DNA of 64,000 nucleotides from Bacteroides sp. GTDB lineage: Bacteria; Bacillota; Clostridia; Lachnospirales; Lachnospiraceae. Where the stretch lies: positions 1 through 64,000 of the forward strand of contig JAMPBO010000016.1 of NCBI GenBank assembly GCA_023666705.1, given 5' to 3'. Shown here one piece after another: positions 17,407 to 27,806 of this stretch. The notes beneath the pieces were generated by a model. The model saw nothing but the letters and a program-made list of their open reading frames with translations. It did no database searches and was not told the DNA's origin. The first letter of the stretch is position 1. Every line of letters begins with the position of its first letter. Position numbers and translations under genes: made by a program.

Positions 17407-19503
17407 TTATCTTTGATAGCAGAGCACCGTTGCCGAAATCTTCGGCACCTCCACCTGAAGCACATTGTTCAAAACCTCGTGCTTCTCATGATTCATAGTA
17501 TAGCCATCTTCTGTTGTTTGTATCAGACATGTAAGCGTACTGCCGTCAGGAATTCCCATACGCCTCGGATATATGCTGACGGTCTGTGGTTCGTAATCAT
17601 TGTTGAGTATCACCACAACTGCCTCATTATCCGTAAATCTGCCATAACACATAACCTTATATCTTCCAAGTAAAAAAAGTACCGAGCCCTTCATAATCGC
17701 CTCATGTGCCTTATGTATTTTAATGATGTCCTTATGAAAGGCAATCAATTCGTGGTCTTCCCTGCCCCACGGGTAGGTCCTTCGGTTGTCTGGGTCCGTC
17801 CATCCACACAGTCCTGCCTCATCGCCATAATAAATGGTAGGTGCCCCCGGCCATGTCATTTGAAAAACAACCGCTTCACGGAATACCCCTTTATTTAAAT
17901 TTTCGTTTGCTGCCTCCGGTCCCATTGTATGAAGTCTTCCAACTCTCCGGTTCGTTCTGGTCAAAAATCTGGAATGGTCATGGTTGGACAGCTCATTCAT
18001 TGCTATTTCCAATGAATTCTGGTTATACCTTGACATATGATGTCTCAGTGAACCCATAAATGCGTCAGGATTACCAAGCAAATCGCCACGGAACTCGTCA
18101 CTGTGTTTTTCAATGCCTGTCAAAAACCATGTGATTGGCTCCATAAATGCATCGTAATTCATAACCGTATCCCACTGGTCACCTGACAGCCACGCATGTG
18201 GATCACCGTAATGCTCCGCCAAAATAATCGCATTAGGATTTGCCGCCTTTACCCTCTTTCTGAAATCTCTCCAGAATTTGTGGTTAAACTCCTCCGTGTA
18301 ACCAAGGTCAGCAGCAACATCAAGACGCCAGCCATCCACATTGTACGGCGGCGATACCCATTTCTCACCGATTCTCATAATATATTCATAAAGCTTTTCC
18401 GACTCCTCGTAATTAAGCTTTGGCAACGTGTCATGTCCCCACCAGCCATTGTAGGTTCCGTTGTAAGGCCACTGCCAATGGTCCTGAAACCGAAAAAACT
18501 TCTTGTATGGGCTATCGTGGTCTATATATGCTCCCTTTTCATAGCCCTCCTGATTTTCGTAAATACATTCACGGTCAAGCCATTTATTAAAAGACCCACA
18601 ATGATTAAATACACCATCGAGGATAATCTTCATGCCCCGCTTATGCACTTCCTGCACAAGCTTTACAAGAAGCTGATTGCTCGCCTCCAGATTTGCCTTG
18701 TTTGTAACTCTGTTAATATACTTCGTTGACTCCTTGTTTATTTTGGAGCCGTCCTTAAGACATTCTCCCTCATCGTTGACAATAACACCGAAATGTGGGT
18801 CTACATAGTCATAATCCTGAATATCATATTTATGATTTGACGGGGAAACAAAAATCGGATTTAAATAAATTACATCTACGCCCAAATCCTGAAGATAATC
18901 CAGCTTATCCATAACACCCTGCAAATCACCGCCATAGAAGGAACGCACATCCATCTCATCCGGGTACTTGTACCAATCCGTTACTCTTTTTGTTCCTTCT
19001 CCAATGTAGCAGTATTCATTGTCCAGAACATCATTTGATTTATCCCCATTGTAAAAACGGTCCACAAATATCTGGTAAAATACCGCCCCCCTTGCCCAAG
19101 TAGGAACCTTGAAGCCGGGTGTAATGCTGAAATTATAATCAGGATTTAAATTTTTCTGCACACCAAGTCTGTTGTATGTACATACAACGCTGCCAGAGCA
19201 TACCTCAAAAAAATATTCAATATCTTCATTGACGCTTGGAATTGTATACTCATAATAATCAAACAGCTTGTCCCGCTTGCCTACGGACATCCTGCATCGT
19301 TGTCCATTATATACAAGGTAGACGCAATCCACATTATCAACTGCCGTCCGAAATCTGAGTGTGACTGACTGTCCCGGTTCAGGCTCAGCAGGGCTTCTGT
19401 AATATTCTGTTCCATCTGAAAAAAATGCCCATATATTGAACGCTTCCCTATTTTCAAATACATATTCAAATAACTTATGGGCTTTATCCCTTCTGTCTGA
19501 CAT
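17407..19503 (-). CDS. Glycoside hydrolase family 13 (neopullulanase/alpha-glycosidase type)
   Basis: 698 residues. An N-terminal beta-sandwich of the CBM34 kind (about 20-125) precedes the (beta/alpha)8 catalytic domain and a C-terminal beta domain. The GH13 regions are visible: DGVFNHCG, GWRLDVAADLG (nucleophile Asp), ILAEHYGD (acid/base Glu) and ELSNHDHSR (third Asp). It probably cleaves alpha-1,4 links in maltodextrins, pullulan or cyclodextrins. There is no signal peptide, so it acts in the cytoplasm on imported oligosaccharides. RBS GGAGG is upstream. Confidence 0.88.
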   Translation of the reverse strand: MSDRRDKAHKLFEYVFENREAFNIWAFFSDGTEYYRSPAEPEPGQSVTLRFRTAVDNVDCVYLVYNGQRCRMSVGKRDKLFDYYEYTIPSVNEDIEYFFEVCSGSVVCTYNRLGVQKNLNPDYNFSITPGFKVPTWARGAVFYQIFVDRFYNGDKSNDVLDNEYCYIGEGTKRVTDWYKYPDEMDVRSFYGGDLQGVMDKLDYLQDLGVDVIYLNPIFVSPSNHKYDIQDYDYVDPHFGVIVNDEGECLKDGSKINKESTKYINRVTNKANLEASNQLLVKLVQEVHKRGMKIILDGVFNHCGSFNKWLDRECIYENQEGYEKGAYIDHDSPYKKFFRFQDHWQWPYNGTYNGWWGHDTLPKLNYEESEKLYEYIMRIGEKWVSPPYNVDGWRLDVAADLGYTEEFNHKFWRDFRKRVKAANPNAIILAEHYGDPHAWLSGDQWDTVMNYDAFMEPITWFLTGIEKHSDEFRGDLLGNPDAFMGSLRHHMSRYNQNSLEIAMNELSNHDHSRFLTRTNRRVGRLHTMGPEAANENLNKGVFREAVVFQMTWPGAPTIYYGDEAGLCGWTDPDNRRTYPWGREDHELIAFHKDIIKIHKAHEAIMKGSVLFLLGRYKVMCYGRFTDNEAVVVILNNDYEPQTVSIYPRRMGIPDGSTLTCLIQTTEDGYTMNHEKHEVLNNVLQVEVPKISATVLCYQR

Positions 19504-19929
19504 CCTTTACAGCCTCCATTCTAAGTCTATAACGACTATTCTAATACAAGATTGTATTTTTAACAACGTTTATTTACAATTTCTTACTGATTCCTGCCCT
19601 GAAAGAACAAAGTGCCTAAGGAAGTTCGAAGAACTTTCTTATAAAACAGGGAAAAGGACAGCCAACGCTCGACTGCCCTTTTCGGAGAAGGTATTTTGTT
19701 ACTTATGGGGTGTAGCAAAAAACTATATAATGTATTGGGGGGGGTTACAAGTATTATTATAGCAAATAAATTTTAAAAGTGTGCCCAAACAATTTTTTAA
19801 TTTCATTTTTTTTTTATGCATTTTGATTATACAAATTTCCACGTAATACGCAAATTTATATCCAATTGTGCATAATCGACATTTTTATATAATTTTCATG
19901 TTAATTTTGCCTAACCCATATATTGTACT
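19504..19929. other. 426-bp intergenic region
   Basis: AT-rich spacer downstream of ftsH and upstream of the GH13 gene. It holds one terminator-like hairpin (19656-19678), a small AAGTTCGAAGAACTTT hairpin near 19622-19637, and a GAACAAAGTGCCT string also found after the kinase gene near 48628. No ORF there is credible. Confidence 0.5.
19656..19678 (-). terminator. Probable terminator downstream of ftsH
   Basis: Minus strand GGGCAG, 11-nt loop, CTGTCC followed by TTTT; a six-pair stem with one G-T pair. It is about 250 bp past the ftsH stop and before the GH13 gene. Confidence 0.55.
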
Positions 19930-21801
19930 CTAAGCGTCATCTTCCACATCATGGGCTATATTTTCATCATCAGGCTCAAACAATGATGCAAATTCTTTCC
20001 CATCAATACGGTCTTTTTCAAGAAGCAGCTCGGCACATTTGTGCAGCACGTCAATATTATCCTGAATGATTTTTTTAGCTTCAAGATAACAATTGTCTAT
20101 CAGCCGCTTAACCTCATGGTCAATTTTCGCGGCCACCTTGTCACTATAGCTTCTGGAATGTCCCAAATCCCTGCCTAAGAATACTTCCTCGCCGCTTTCA
20201 ACCTCATAGTTGATAAGACCAATCTTTTCTGACATTCCGAATTTTACAACCATATCCTGTGCGGTCTGGGTAGCCTGCTTGATGTCATTGGAGGCTCCTG
20301 TTGTAATATCATCGAATATAAGCTCCTCGGCAATTCGCCCGCCCAAGCTTACCTCGATATCCTGAATCATCCTTTTTTTCGTATGGAACACATTGTCATT
20401 TTGAGGAAGCGGCATTGTGTAACCGCCTGCTCCGAGCCCATTCGGTATAATTGACACAAGGTGCACCGGTCCCACCTCACTTAACAGATGGAACAAAATT
20501 GCATGACCTGCCTCATGGTAAGCAGTGATACGTCTGTCGTGCTCCGGTACAAGACGGCTCTTTTTCTCTCCGCCAATACCAACCTTTATAAATGACTTGT
20601 CAATATCGCCCTTTCCGATATAAGGACGGTTCTCCTTTGCTGCACTAATTGCTGCCTCATTGACAAGATTCTCCAAATCTGCACCTGAAAAGCCTGAGGT
20701 TGTCCTTGCTATTTCATGTAAATCAACATCATCCGACAATGGTTTATTTTTCACATGAACCTTAAGTATATCTTCACGTCCCTTAACGTCAGGACGACCC
20801 ACCATAATCTTTCTGTCAAAACGTCCCGGACGAAGAATTGCAGGGTCAAGAATATCCACACGGTTTGTTGCAGCAATCACGATAATTCCCTCATTTGCAC
20901 CAAAGCCGTCCATCTCAACCAGCATCTGGTTCAGCGTCTGCTCCCGCTCATCGTGTCCACCACCGAGACCTGAGCCTCTCCTACGTGCAACTGCGTCTAT
21001 CTCATCTATAAATATAATACATGGTGCGTGTTTCTTTGCATCATAAAACAAATCCCTTACTCTGGATGCACCGACACCGACAAACATTTCCACGAAATCA
21101 GAACCTGAAATTGTGAAAAATGGTACACCTGCCTCACCGGCAACAGCCTTTGCAAGAAGTGTTTTACCTGTTCCCGGAGGTCCCTCAAGGAGTACGCCCT
21201 TCGGTATTCTCGCACCTAAATCGTTATATTTTTTAGGATATCTGAGGAAATCAACAATTTCACTCATTTCCTCCTTCTCCTCGTCAAGACCTGCGACATC
21301 CTTAAATGTGTATTTCTTATCCTCATCCGTACTCATCCTTGCACGGCTTTTACCAAAGCTCATAACCTTGTTGCCATTGCTTCCGCCACTAGCGGTTGCA
21401 TTCATCATAACGATAAGTACAATCACAAGAACAACACCTAATATGAGCGGAAGCCATGTAATAAAGGTGCTTTGCCTCGTTACATCGTAAAGGCTCATTT
21501 TTATAAGCCCATCGCCCTGCTCCATGACCATTTCCTGTATCAGGTTTACGTCTGAAGCATAAAACTGTTTAGAAGCATCTAAGCCCCTATATGTTATGAC
21601 TACCGTACCTGTCGGCACCTGACTGTTTTGATAGATTAAAACACTATCTATCATGTTCTCTTTTAAATCGCTTTGGAAATCATCTATTGTGTATTTAACA
21701 TCCGTAGTTGAGTTCTTTGACGACATCCAGACAACTATACAGAACCCAATTAAAAACAACATCAGATAAAAGCCGAAGCTTCTTCGCATCCTACTCTTCA
21801 T
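19930..21801 (-). CDS. ftsH: ATP-dependent zinc metalloprotease FtsH
   Basis: 623 residues. N-terminal helix about 9-26, extracytoplasmic stretch, second helix about 113-133, then an AAA+ domain with Walker A GPPGTGKT (207-214), Walker [10 protein letters not shown] and the SRH arginines, and an M41 protease domain with HEAGH zinc motif. It degrades membrane and regulatory proteins, including during sporulation. It is the last gene of the sporulation block. The C-terminus is acidic. Confidence 0.97.
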   Translation of the reverse strand: MKSRMRRSFGFYLMLFLIGFCIVVWMSSKNSTTDVKYTIDDFQSDLKENMIDSVLIYQNSQVPTGTVVITYRGLDASKQFYASDVNLIQEMVMEQGDGLIKMSLYDVTRQSTFITWLPLILGVVLVIVLIVMMNATASGGSNGNKVMSFGKSRARMSTDEDKKYTFKDVAGLDEEKEEMSEIVDFLRYPKKYNDLGARIPKGVLLEGPPGTGKTLLAKAVAGEAGVPFFTISGSDFVEMFVGVGASRVRDLFYDAKKHAPCIIFIDEIDAVARRRGSGLGGGHDEREQTLNQMLVEMDGFGANEGIIVIAATNRVDILDPAILRPGRFDRKIMVGRPDVKGREDILKVHVKNKPLSDDVDLHEIARTTSGFSGADLENLVNEAAISAAKENRPYIGKGDIDKSFIKVGIGGEKKSRLVPEHDRRITAYHEAGHAILFHLLSEVGPVHLVSIIPNGLGAGGYTMPLPQNDNVFHTKKRMIQDIEVSLGGRIAEELIFDDITTGASNDIKQATQTAQDMVVKFGMSEKIGLINYEVESGEEVFLGRDLGHSRSYSDKVAAKIDHEVKRLIDNCYLEAKKIIQDNIDVLHKCAELLLEKDRIDGKEFASLFEPDDENIAHDVEDDA

Positions 21802-21828
21802 TCTACGCTCCCTTCTTTCTGTTAGGAA

Positions 21829-22350
21829 TTATTCTTCAATCACACCGATATAAGATAAATTCCTATACTTTTGTGCACAATCCAATCCATATCCTACTAC
21901 AAACCTGTCAGGTATAACAAATCCCGTCATGTCAGGATTAACCTCCACGGCTCTCCTGTCAGGCTTATCAAGAAGTGTTACAACCTTAAAGCTTGCAGGC
22001 TTTCTCTCCTTGAGAATTTTTATAAGATAGGACAATGTTCTTCCTGAATCCATAATGTCTTCCACAAGAATAACATCTCTGTCCTGAATTGACTCATCCA
22101 AGTCCTTAATCAGCTTAACCACACCTGTTGACTTTGTCTCATTTCCATAGCTGCTCACGGACATAAAATCCATTGTCACGGGAACCTCAAGTCGCTTTGC
22201 AAGCTCGCACATGAAAAACACGCTGCCCTTTAAAACTCCTATCAAATGTACGGAACGTCCCTCATATTCTTTATTGATAACCTCAGCCATCTCGTTTATT
22301 CTGTCATTCACCTTGTCTTCGCTTATCAATACTCCTATTTTTTCAGCCAT
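21829..22350 (-). CDS. hpt: Hypoxanthine phosphoribosyltransferase
   Basis: 173 residues. It converts hypoxanthine (and often guanine) plus PRPP to IMP or GMP. The PRPP-binding motif VILVEDIMDSGRTL (about 93-106) and FVVGYGLDCAQKYRNL near the C-terminus are typical. Its first 8 bp overlap the tilS 3' end, and it precedes ftsH by 27 bp, the same order as in Bacillus. Confidence 0.95.
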   Translation of the reverse strand: MAEKIGVLISEDKVNDRINEMAEVINKEYEGRSVHLIGVLKGSVFFMCELAKRLEVPVTMDFMSVSSYGNETKSTGVVKLIKDLDESIQDRDVILVEDIMDSGRTLSYLIKILKERKPASFKVVTLLDKPDRRAVEVNPDMTGFVIPDRFVVGYGLDCAQKYRNLSYIGVIEE

Positions 22351-23749
22351 CTTCCTCTCCCTCTCCTTCGTACTTCAGACATAAAATATCTTTTGTGGCA
22401 GCATCTACCTTATACCTTTCATTATATCTAAGACCAATGACCCATATGATTTCACTACCACATGCCACCACCGGCCATGTAACCCTAAGTTCCCTGTCTA
22501 TTTTGCCGTCAATAAAAACTCTCGACAGCTTCTTGGAATTTCCCATTCCATCAATTATAATATAATCCCCCGCTTTCGGAGTCCTTATACAAATTTTCCC
22601 ATGTATTTTACCATAATCAACCATTTTAGTATAGATTTTTTTTGAAACCTCTGCCACATTATCTTTTTTAAACAGGCTCACATGAATACTTCCATGCCCC
22701 GGAACAATGTACGTTCCCTGCCCCGAAATTTCAATGTCATATTCCACACTGTCAGAAACAGCACTGCTTATTATAAGCTTCTCATAGCTTTTTCTTGCAG
22801 CTAAGCCATATGGCAGGGAAACCTGTTTCCCGCTTTCCCCATAAATTAAATCCACCACTGATTTTATATGGGTTCTGCCAATATCCTTCTGTTTTCCTGC
22901 TGCCTTTATAATTGCCTCCCTGACAATATACTCCAAAATCGTCCTGTCCTGCTTTACTATTTTTTCTATATCAAGAACGATTCCATTTTCGTCATCATTG
23001 TTCTTACTGCATTCTGCCATACATCCGGCAGCCTTTCCATGCATCCATTCATAGGCTCTGCCTGCCTCATTTGCAACATCACATATATGGTTGACGGCGT
23101 TGCTGTTTACGGCTTCCATTTGCGGAATAATGTTATGTCTGATTTTATTTCTGTCATACTGTGTTGTGTCGTTTGTAGAATCGTTACAGAACTCCTGATT
23201 ACAAGCTGCAAGGTAAGCTTCAATCTCAGCCCTTGTACTTCCCAGCAGCGGTCTTATAATGTTGTCCCTGACAGGGGCAATGCCTGCAAGTCCCTTTAGT
23301 CCGCTTCCTCTTACGATATTGAAAATTATGGTTTCCGCCATGTCACCTTTGTTGTGTGCCACGGCAATTTTGTCTGCATGATATTTTTCCCGTACCTCCT
23401 CAAAGCACTGGTACCGGTAATTTCGTCCTGCCTCCTCAACCGAGCAGCCACATTCCCTGGCATATACACGGATATCTTTTTTAAAGACTACAAACTGAGC
23501 ACCAAGCCTGTCACATAACTCCTTTACAAATAACTCGTCACGATCTGCCTCAGTGCCTCTCAGCATATGATTTATATGGACACCGAATATATTTTTACGC
23601 TCAATCCCATAATCATCTGCAAGCATGCAAAGCACGAGCATCAGGCATACCGAATCCGCACCGCCTGATATGCCTGCGACGATACTTTTCACACCTGACA
23701 GCATATTATATTCATCTATATAGTTCCTTACGTTGTCAATAAATTTCAT
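22343..23749 (-). CDS. tilS: tRNA(Ile)-lysidine synthase
   Basis: 468 residues. It adds lysine to C34 of tRNA-Ile(CAU), making it read AUA. The PP-loop SGGADS (28-33) for ATP binding and the C-terminal TilS domain are present. The start at 23749 has GAGGGAAAG upstream, while an in-frame ATG 21 bp earlier has no RBS. It overlaps hpt by 8 bp. Confidence 0.93.
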   Translation of the reverse strand: MKFIDNVRNYIDEYNMLSGVKSIVAGISGGADSVCLMLVLCMLADDYGIERKNIFGVHINHMLRGTEADRDELFVKELCDRLGAQFVVFKKDIRVYARECGCSVEEAGRNYRYQCFEEVREKYHADKIAVAHNKGDMAETIIFNIVRGSGLKGLAGIAPVRDNIIRPLLGSTRAEIEAYLAACNQEFCNDSTNDTTQYDRNKIRHNIIPQMEAVNSNAVNHICDVANEAGRAYEWMHGKAAGCMAECSKNNDDENGIVLDIEKIVKQDRTILEYIVREAIIKAAGKQKDIGRTHIKSVVDLIYGESGKQVSLPYGLAARKSYEKLIISSAVSDSVEYDIEISGQGTYIVPGHGSIHVSLFKKDNVAEVSKKIYTKMVDYGKIHGKICIRTPKAGDYIIIDGMGNSKKLSRVFIDGKIDRELRVTWPVVACGSEIIWVIGLRYNERYKVDAATKDILCLKYEGEGEEDG

Positions 23750-23824
23750 CTTTCCCTCGTCTATCCACATGCTTTTTGCATATTTGAAAATATTAACACA
23801 TCAAAAAGCCGATGTATATAGTTA

Positions 23825-25855
23825 TCACAAAGTTTTAACAAGTTTACTGACTATGATTGTCGCATCGTCCTTCAGGCGGTTGCCGCCTGAAGCCTTTACC
23901 TCATCCATTATCATTGCGGCGACCTCATCTGCGTCCATGTTGTCACATGTAAGCAGTATATCCTTTAAATACTCCTCCTTATTTTCAAAGACAATACTTT
24001 CCAAAACGCCGTCACTCAGCATGACAATCATGTCCCCATCGTAAAGCTTTTTTGTGCAGCTCTCACAATCTGCCCCCTCAACGACTCCCACGGGAAGTGA
24101 TGTGGATTTCACAATTTCTATCCATTCATCCCGCTTGATATAGGTTGCTGCTGCCCCCTGCTTATAAAGGCTTCCATAGCCCGTATGTAAATCTATGATA
24201 AGCATGTCCAGCGTTGCGAAGCTCTCCCCTTTATTTCTCTGTGCCAAATAGGAGTTTACGATTCTGATTGACATTTCCTTGTCAAAGCCCGCCATAAGCA
24301 GCTCCTCCAGTGCATCAAGCAGATTTCTGCTGTCCGTGTCAGCCCGCTCTCCGTTTCCCATTCCGTCGGCAATCATAAACAGCTTTCTGCCATCTCTGAT
24401 ATCTCCCACATAAAAATTATCTCCCGACACCTGCTCCTCATATCTGCTTAAGGTCTTGACTGCCACCTGACATTCAAATTCAGGTTTTTGCTCCATGCAA
24501 AGCACATCATACTGCCTTCCGACAATTGCCCTGCTGTCCTCCTTTAAAACAAGCCCAAGTCCGATGTGCTTTTCCACAATCTTCCTTACCGTATCCGAGA
24601 CAACAATTTTACCCCTGAGGCAGCGTATAGTGATATAAACCTCATAGCGTCCATCACGATTTTTTGTAAGCAGCAGATTTTTTACCGATATTTCTTTTGT
24701 TCCAAGCTCCTCCACAATTTTTGCCTCTATGGTTTTTCTTACGGGTACTGCATTTGACAACTCCGTTGTAAAATTATCAATTATATTTCCCACATCCAAA
24801 AAGCCAATCCCTGCCTCCGCATCCCTTGCCATTGTATAATCAATACGCTTAAATGCCTTGGCAAGATTACTGATTCTCTTCATGACCAGCCCTGCCCATT
24901 CTGCTGATTCATTTTCCAATTCCCCATTTTTTACCCTCTCGTCAATGGCAGCAATCCAGCCTGACGGAAGTAACAGAAAAATAAGAAGTGCCGACATAAG
25001 TGCCTTTTGGGAATTTTCACCCAGCAACGGCTGATAAAAAACAAATCCACACAGATAATAAATCACTGCAAAGCATATACCATATACAAATCTTCCACCC
25101 TTTAACACACAGATGACTGCAAAGGACGCAACCGCAATAATCATCCAGTTTGTAAGAAAATAGTCATTTCCTGTCCGTGCCGCCATAATCGCTCCCGCTA
25201 TCGTCGTCCAGCTTATTCCAATTCCAAAACCAAACCGATACATTGCATAAAGGATACTAAACAGTCCAAATGCCTCCGCCACCACAATTCCGCCAAAAGC
25301 AGTGACAGGCATACCGCAAAGCACGGTTGCTGCAAGTGCCACCGCACTGATTGCCGCTTCATTTTCGATTGCTATTCTCACATAATCATTTATGATTGTC
25401 TGTATCGCATGGGAATAAATCATTGCAAGTGAAAATGCGATTCCAGCCTCTGCAAATACTGCGGGAAGCATTATGCTGCCCGAAAAAAGAATATACCATG
25501 TATAATTAACCAGTGCCGTGGAAACGGCAGCCAAAAGTGCCATGCCCGTTTTATGCCACCGATAGCGGTTTTCCTGTTTTATATTCATAAGCAGCACCAC
25601 AAGCACGGAGATGACCGCATATCTTGCCACATTGATATCTGAGGAGCATGATAGTATCCCAAGCATAAGGCTGACAGAACATGCAATAAATCGTTCTCCA
25701 ATCATACAAACTGCAATTAAAAATCCAACTAAAAAGGGATTAATCTCAAACATCTGACATCTTCCCACAAAAAAAGCTGCCACAATGAGCCATGCTCTCT
25801 TTAGCAACTTCTCCGACAGGGCATTATCCTCTGATACAACACCTGAAATATCCAT
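23825..25855 (-). CDS. spoIIE: Stage II sporulation protein E (PP2C-type phosphatase)
   Basis: 676 residues. The N-terminal half (to about residue 310) is a multi-helix membrane domain; a central region follows; the PP2C phosphatase domain at the end has MIADGMGNGERAD and MLSDGVLES. It dephosphorylates SpoIIAA in the forespore to activate sigma-F and localises at the polar septum. I chose the start at 25855 because GGGAGG sits 5 bp before that ATG; the ORF also opens 54 bp earlier without a ribosome site. It is shorter than the Bacillus protein, as in many clostridia. Confidence 0.93.
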   Translation of the reverse strand: MDISGVVSEDNALSEKLLKRAWLIVAAFFVGRCQMFEINPFLVGFLIAVCMIGERFIACSVSLMLGILSCSSDINVARYAVISVLVVLLMNIKQENRYRWHKTGMALLAAVSTALVNYTWYILFSGSIMLPAVFAEAGIAFSLAMIYSHAIQTIINDYVRIAIENEAAISAVALAATVLCGMPVTAFGGIVVAEAFGLFSILYAMYRFGFGIGISWTTIAGAIMAARTGNDYFLTNWMIIAVASFAVICVLKGGRFVYGICFAVIYYLCGFVFYQPLLGENSQKALMSALLIFLLLPSGWIAAIDERVKNGELENESAEWAGLVMKRISNLAKAFKRIDYTMARDAEAGIGFLDVGNIIDNFTTELSNAVPVRKTIEAKIVEELGTKEISVKNLLLTKNRDGRYEVYITIRCLRGKIVVSDTVRKIVEKHIGLGLVLKEDSRAIVGRQYDVLCMEQKPEFECQVAVKTLSRYEEQVSGDNFYVGDIRDGRKLFMIADGMGNGERADTDSRNLLDALEELLMAGFDKEMSIRIVNSYLAQRNKGESFATLDMLIIDLHTGYGSLYKQGAAATYIKRDEWIEIVKSTSLPVGVVEGADCESCTKKLYDGDMIVMLSDGVLESIVFENKEEYLKDILLTCDNMDADEVAAMIMDEVKASGGNRLKDDATIIVSKLVKTL

Positions 25856-25993
25856 TTTTACCTCCCACATGAATAATGTTGCCTGTCCTAAGACACAGCG
25901 TTTATCCATTATAAATGCGGCAGTCGCTTTTATTTGTCAAATCGTAGTACGGTTCCCTATAATCTTATAGACAAAAAATATCTGTCGTAAATG

Positions 25994-26296
25994 CTACTTC
26001 TCGGGACGCACTACAATCTCATCCGGATATACCATCCCAAGCTTTTCCTTTGCAACATCCTCAACGTACTGCTTTGTCTGCATGTACTTCTCCTGTGCTT
26101 CCATCTTTTCCCTCTCAAGCTGGGCTTCCTCTATCTTTTTTTCCAAGGTTTTTTCCGTAACTGCAAGCTCACGGCTCTGGGAATATAAATTTGATATTTT
26201 AAACATCGACGCCACGCATACAACCACAACGGCAACCACTATCACAAAGCTTGCCATGCCTGATTGTTTCCTGGTCGATTTTTTTCTTCTTGCCAT
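25994..26296 (-). CDS. divIC: Septum formation initiator (DivIC/FtsB family)
   Basis: 100 residues. A basic N-terminus, one membrane helix (about 14-32), then a coiled coil (about 40-75) and a short C-terminal FtsB/DivIC region (YVEDVAKEKLGMVYPDE). It is part of the divisome core linking early and late division proteins. Its position between yabQ and spoIIE matches Bacillus divIC. Confidence 0.9.
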   Translation of the reverse strand: MARRKKSTRKQSGMASFVIVVAVVVVCVASMFKISNLYSQSRELAVTEKTLEKKIEEAQLEREKMEAQEKYMQTKQYVEDVAKEKLGMVYPDEIVVRPEK

Positions 26297-26329
26297 CTCT
26301 ACACCTACTCAATAATAAAGCATACTTTC

Positions 26330-26722
26330 CTATTTTTTTGTCTTAAATGTAATTTTAATCTTTTTTCTAACATTTTTCAACACTTTATTACATTTTTTAC
26401 CTAATTTCTTTATAAAGCCTATGATGTAATCAGCAAAATACATAAACACTTTACTAATGGTGTAGTGATATACAACTGCACCCACAACCATCCCTATGAA
26501 AATATAAAACCGGAAGCTTCCGTAATTGTACCTGTTGATGCAGGCAATCGTAACACATGCTGCAAGCAGCCAGAAAAAAAGGTCTGATAGTGCAATCTGG
26601 AAATAGCTGTGACTTATGATACGCCTGATGCACCGAATGATATCATAGCCAAAGCAAAGCAAGGCTCCCAGAAGTATACTGATTAAAAGCGTATCAAACT
26701 GACCTGCAATAAAATCATGCAT
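26330..26722 (-). CDS. yabQ: Spore cortex biosynthesis protein YabQ
   Basis: 130 residues with a hydrophobic N-terminal two-thirds (about four helices) and a Lys-rich tail. The LLGALLCFGYDIIRCIRR pattern is typical of YabQ, needed for cortex formation in Bacillus. I take the ATG at 26722, one base after the yabP stop; an upstream in-frame ATG would overlap yabP by 35 bp. Confidence 0.88.
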   Translation of the reverse strand: MHDFIAGQFDTLLISILLGALLCFGYDIIRCIRRIISHSYFQIALSDLFFWLLAACVTIACINRYNYGSFRFYIFIGMVVGAVVYHYTISKVFMYFADYIIGFIKKLGKKCNKVLKNVRKKIKITFKTKK

Positions 26723-26723
26723 C

Positions 26724-26999
26724 CTATCTGAACAACCTTCCGAATATTTTTGACGCAACCTTGCCCGGCTCCGTTATCTCCGAGTATTCCATGCTGTCTA
26801 TTCTTCCTGTAAATTCCAGCTCACAGGAGTCACTGTCAAGCTTTGACATATGCAGCTCTGCACCCTTTATCGTCAGCTTTCCCATATCCGTATTCAGCTC
26901 TGCCCGTTCTGTATCAAACGAAATCACCTTATGTACGCCCGTTATGATACCATTCTTTCTTCCTTCAAGACAAATCCTGTGGTTTGTCACAGCTTCCAT
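26724..26999 (-). CDS. yabP: Sporulation protein YabP
   Basis: 91 residues, the compact beta-rich YabP/YqfC fold. NHRICLEGRKNGIITGVHKV is the family signature. YabP and YabQ are membrane-associated mother-cell proteins needed for the spore cortex. Tight coupling to yabQ (1-bp gap) supports joint action. Confidence 0.93.
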   Translation of the reverse strand: MEAVTNHRICLEGRKNGIITGVHKVISFDTERAELNTDMGKLTIKGAELHMSKLDSDSCELEFTGRIDSMEYSEITEPGKVASKIFGRLFR

Positions 27000-27053
27000 A
27001 CATGCTCACCGCCAAAAGAAAAATCATATAAAACATTATATGTCATACAAGTC

Positions 27054-27293
27054 CTACAGATACCTATACATTTCTTTTGCTTCTTCTTTTTTGCTTGTAT
27101 CAGCTATCATTGTCACCTCCGCTTTCACGGATTTATTTCCGAAAGCAATTTCTATGATATCTCCTACCTTAACGTCATATGATGCCTTCACAACCTTATC
27201 ATTCACCATCACACGTCCTGCCGTGCAGGCATCGTTTGCAACGGTTCTTCTTTTTATCAGACGTGAAACCTTCAAATATTTATCTAACCTCAT
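27054..27293 (-). CDS. rqcP: S4-domain protein RqcP (YabO)
   Basis: 79 residues, all one S4 RNA-binding domain (MRLDKYLKVSRLIKRRT, AGRVMVND). RqcP works with RqcH in alanine tailing of stalled nascent chains on 50S subunits. Its place between hup and yabP matches Bacillus yabO. Confidence 0.93.
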   Translation of the reverse strand: MRLDKYLKVSRLIKRRTVANDACTAGRVMVNDKVVKASYDVKVGDIIEIAFGNKSVKAEVTMIADTSKKEEAKEMYRYL

Positions 27294-27330
27294 ACTACCT
27301 CCATGAAATTATCCCGCTTAAAAGAAAAAA

Positions 27331-27343
27331 GCGCCATAGGCGC
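27331..27343 (-). terminator. Terminator downstream of hup
   Basis: GCGCC, 3-nt loop, GGCGC followed on the minus strand by a TTTTTT run. It lies between hup and rqcP and could reduce read-through from the highly expressed hup. Confidence 0.75.
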
Positions 27344-27373
27344 TTAATTCCTTAATTTTCTTAAACTTTAGAA

Positions 27374-27646
27374 CTAGTTGATAGAATCCTTTAATGCTTT
27401 ACCAGCCTTAAACTTAGGAGCCTTTGAAGCAGCAATCTTCATTGTCTCGCCTGTTCTTGGATTTCTACCTTCTCTTGCAGGTCTCTCAGCTACCTCAAAT
27501 GTACCAAATCCAACTAACTGAATCTTCTCGCCCTTCTTTAACTCATCAGCAACTGTCTCAGTGAAAGCCTTAAGTACCTTCTCAACATCAACCTTCTTAA
27601 GCCCTGTCTTGTCAGCCATGCTTGCAACTAATTCACTCTTGTTCAT
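27374..27646 (-). CDS. hup: HU family DNA-binding protein
   Basis: 90 residues, the standard HU length. MNKSELVASMADKTG start, GFGTFEVAERPAREGRNPRTGE arm with the conserved Arg-Asn-Pro tip that intercalates in DNA. Nucleoid-packing protein. RBS AGGAGGAAT precedes the ATG, and a terminator follows. Confidence 0.97.
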   Translation of the reverse strand: MNKSELVASMADKTGLKKVDVEKVLKAFTETVADELKKGEKIQLVGFGTFEVAERPAREGRNPRTGETMKIAASKAPKFKAGKALKDSIN

Positions 27647-27806
27647 CGAAAAATTCCTCCTATAAATAAAAAACGTTTTGATTACCTTTTGATATTTAAG
27701 TAATCCCCTTTAACATGGACTTTTTAAAAGCCCTACGCATACTTATACCCTTTTAACCAGTATTTGTCAAGTAAAAAAGCTGTTTAAGCTGTCAAAAAAC
27801 AATAAC

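Noticed and set aside
19600..19640. GAACAAAGTGCCT shared with 48628-48640 as a repeat family
   Set aside because: Only 13 bases match and flanks differ; may be chance.
26761..27306. 181-codon plus-strand ORF
   Set aside because: Shadow of yabP and rqcP on the other strand.
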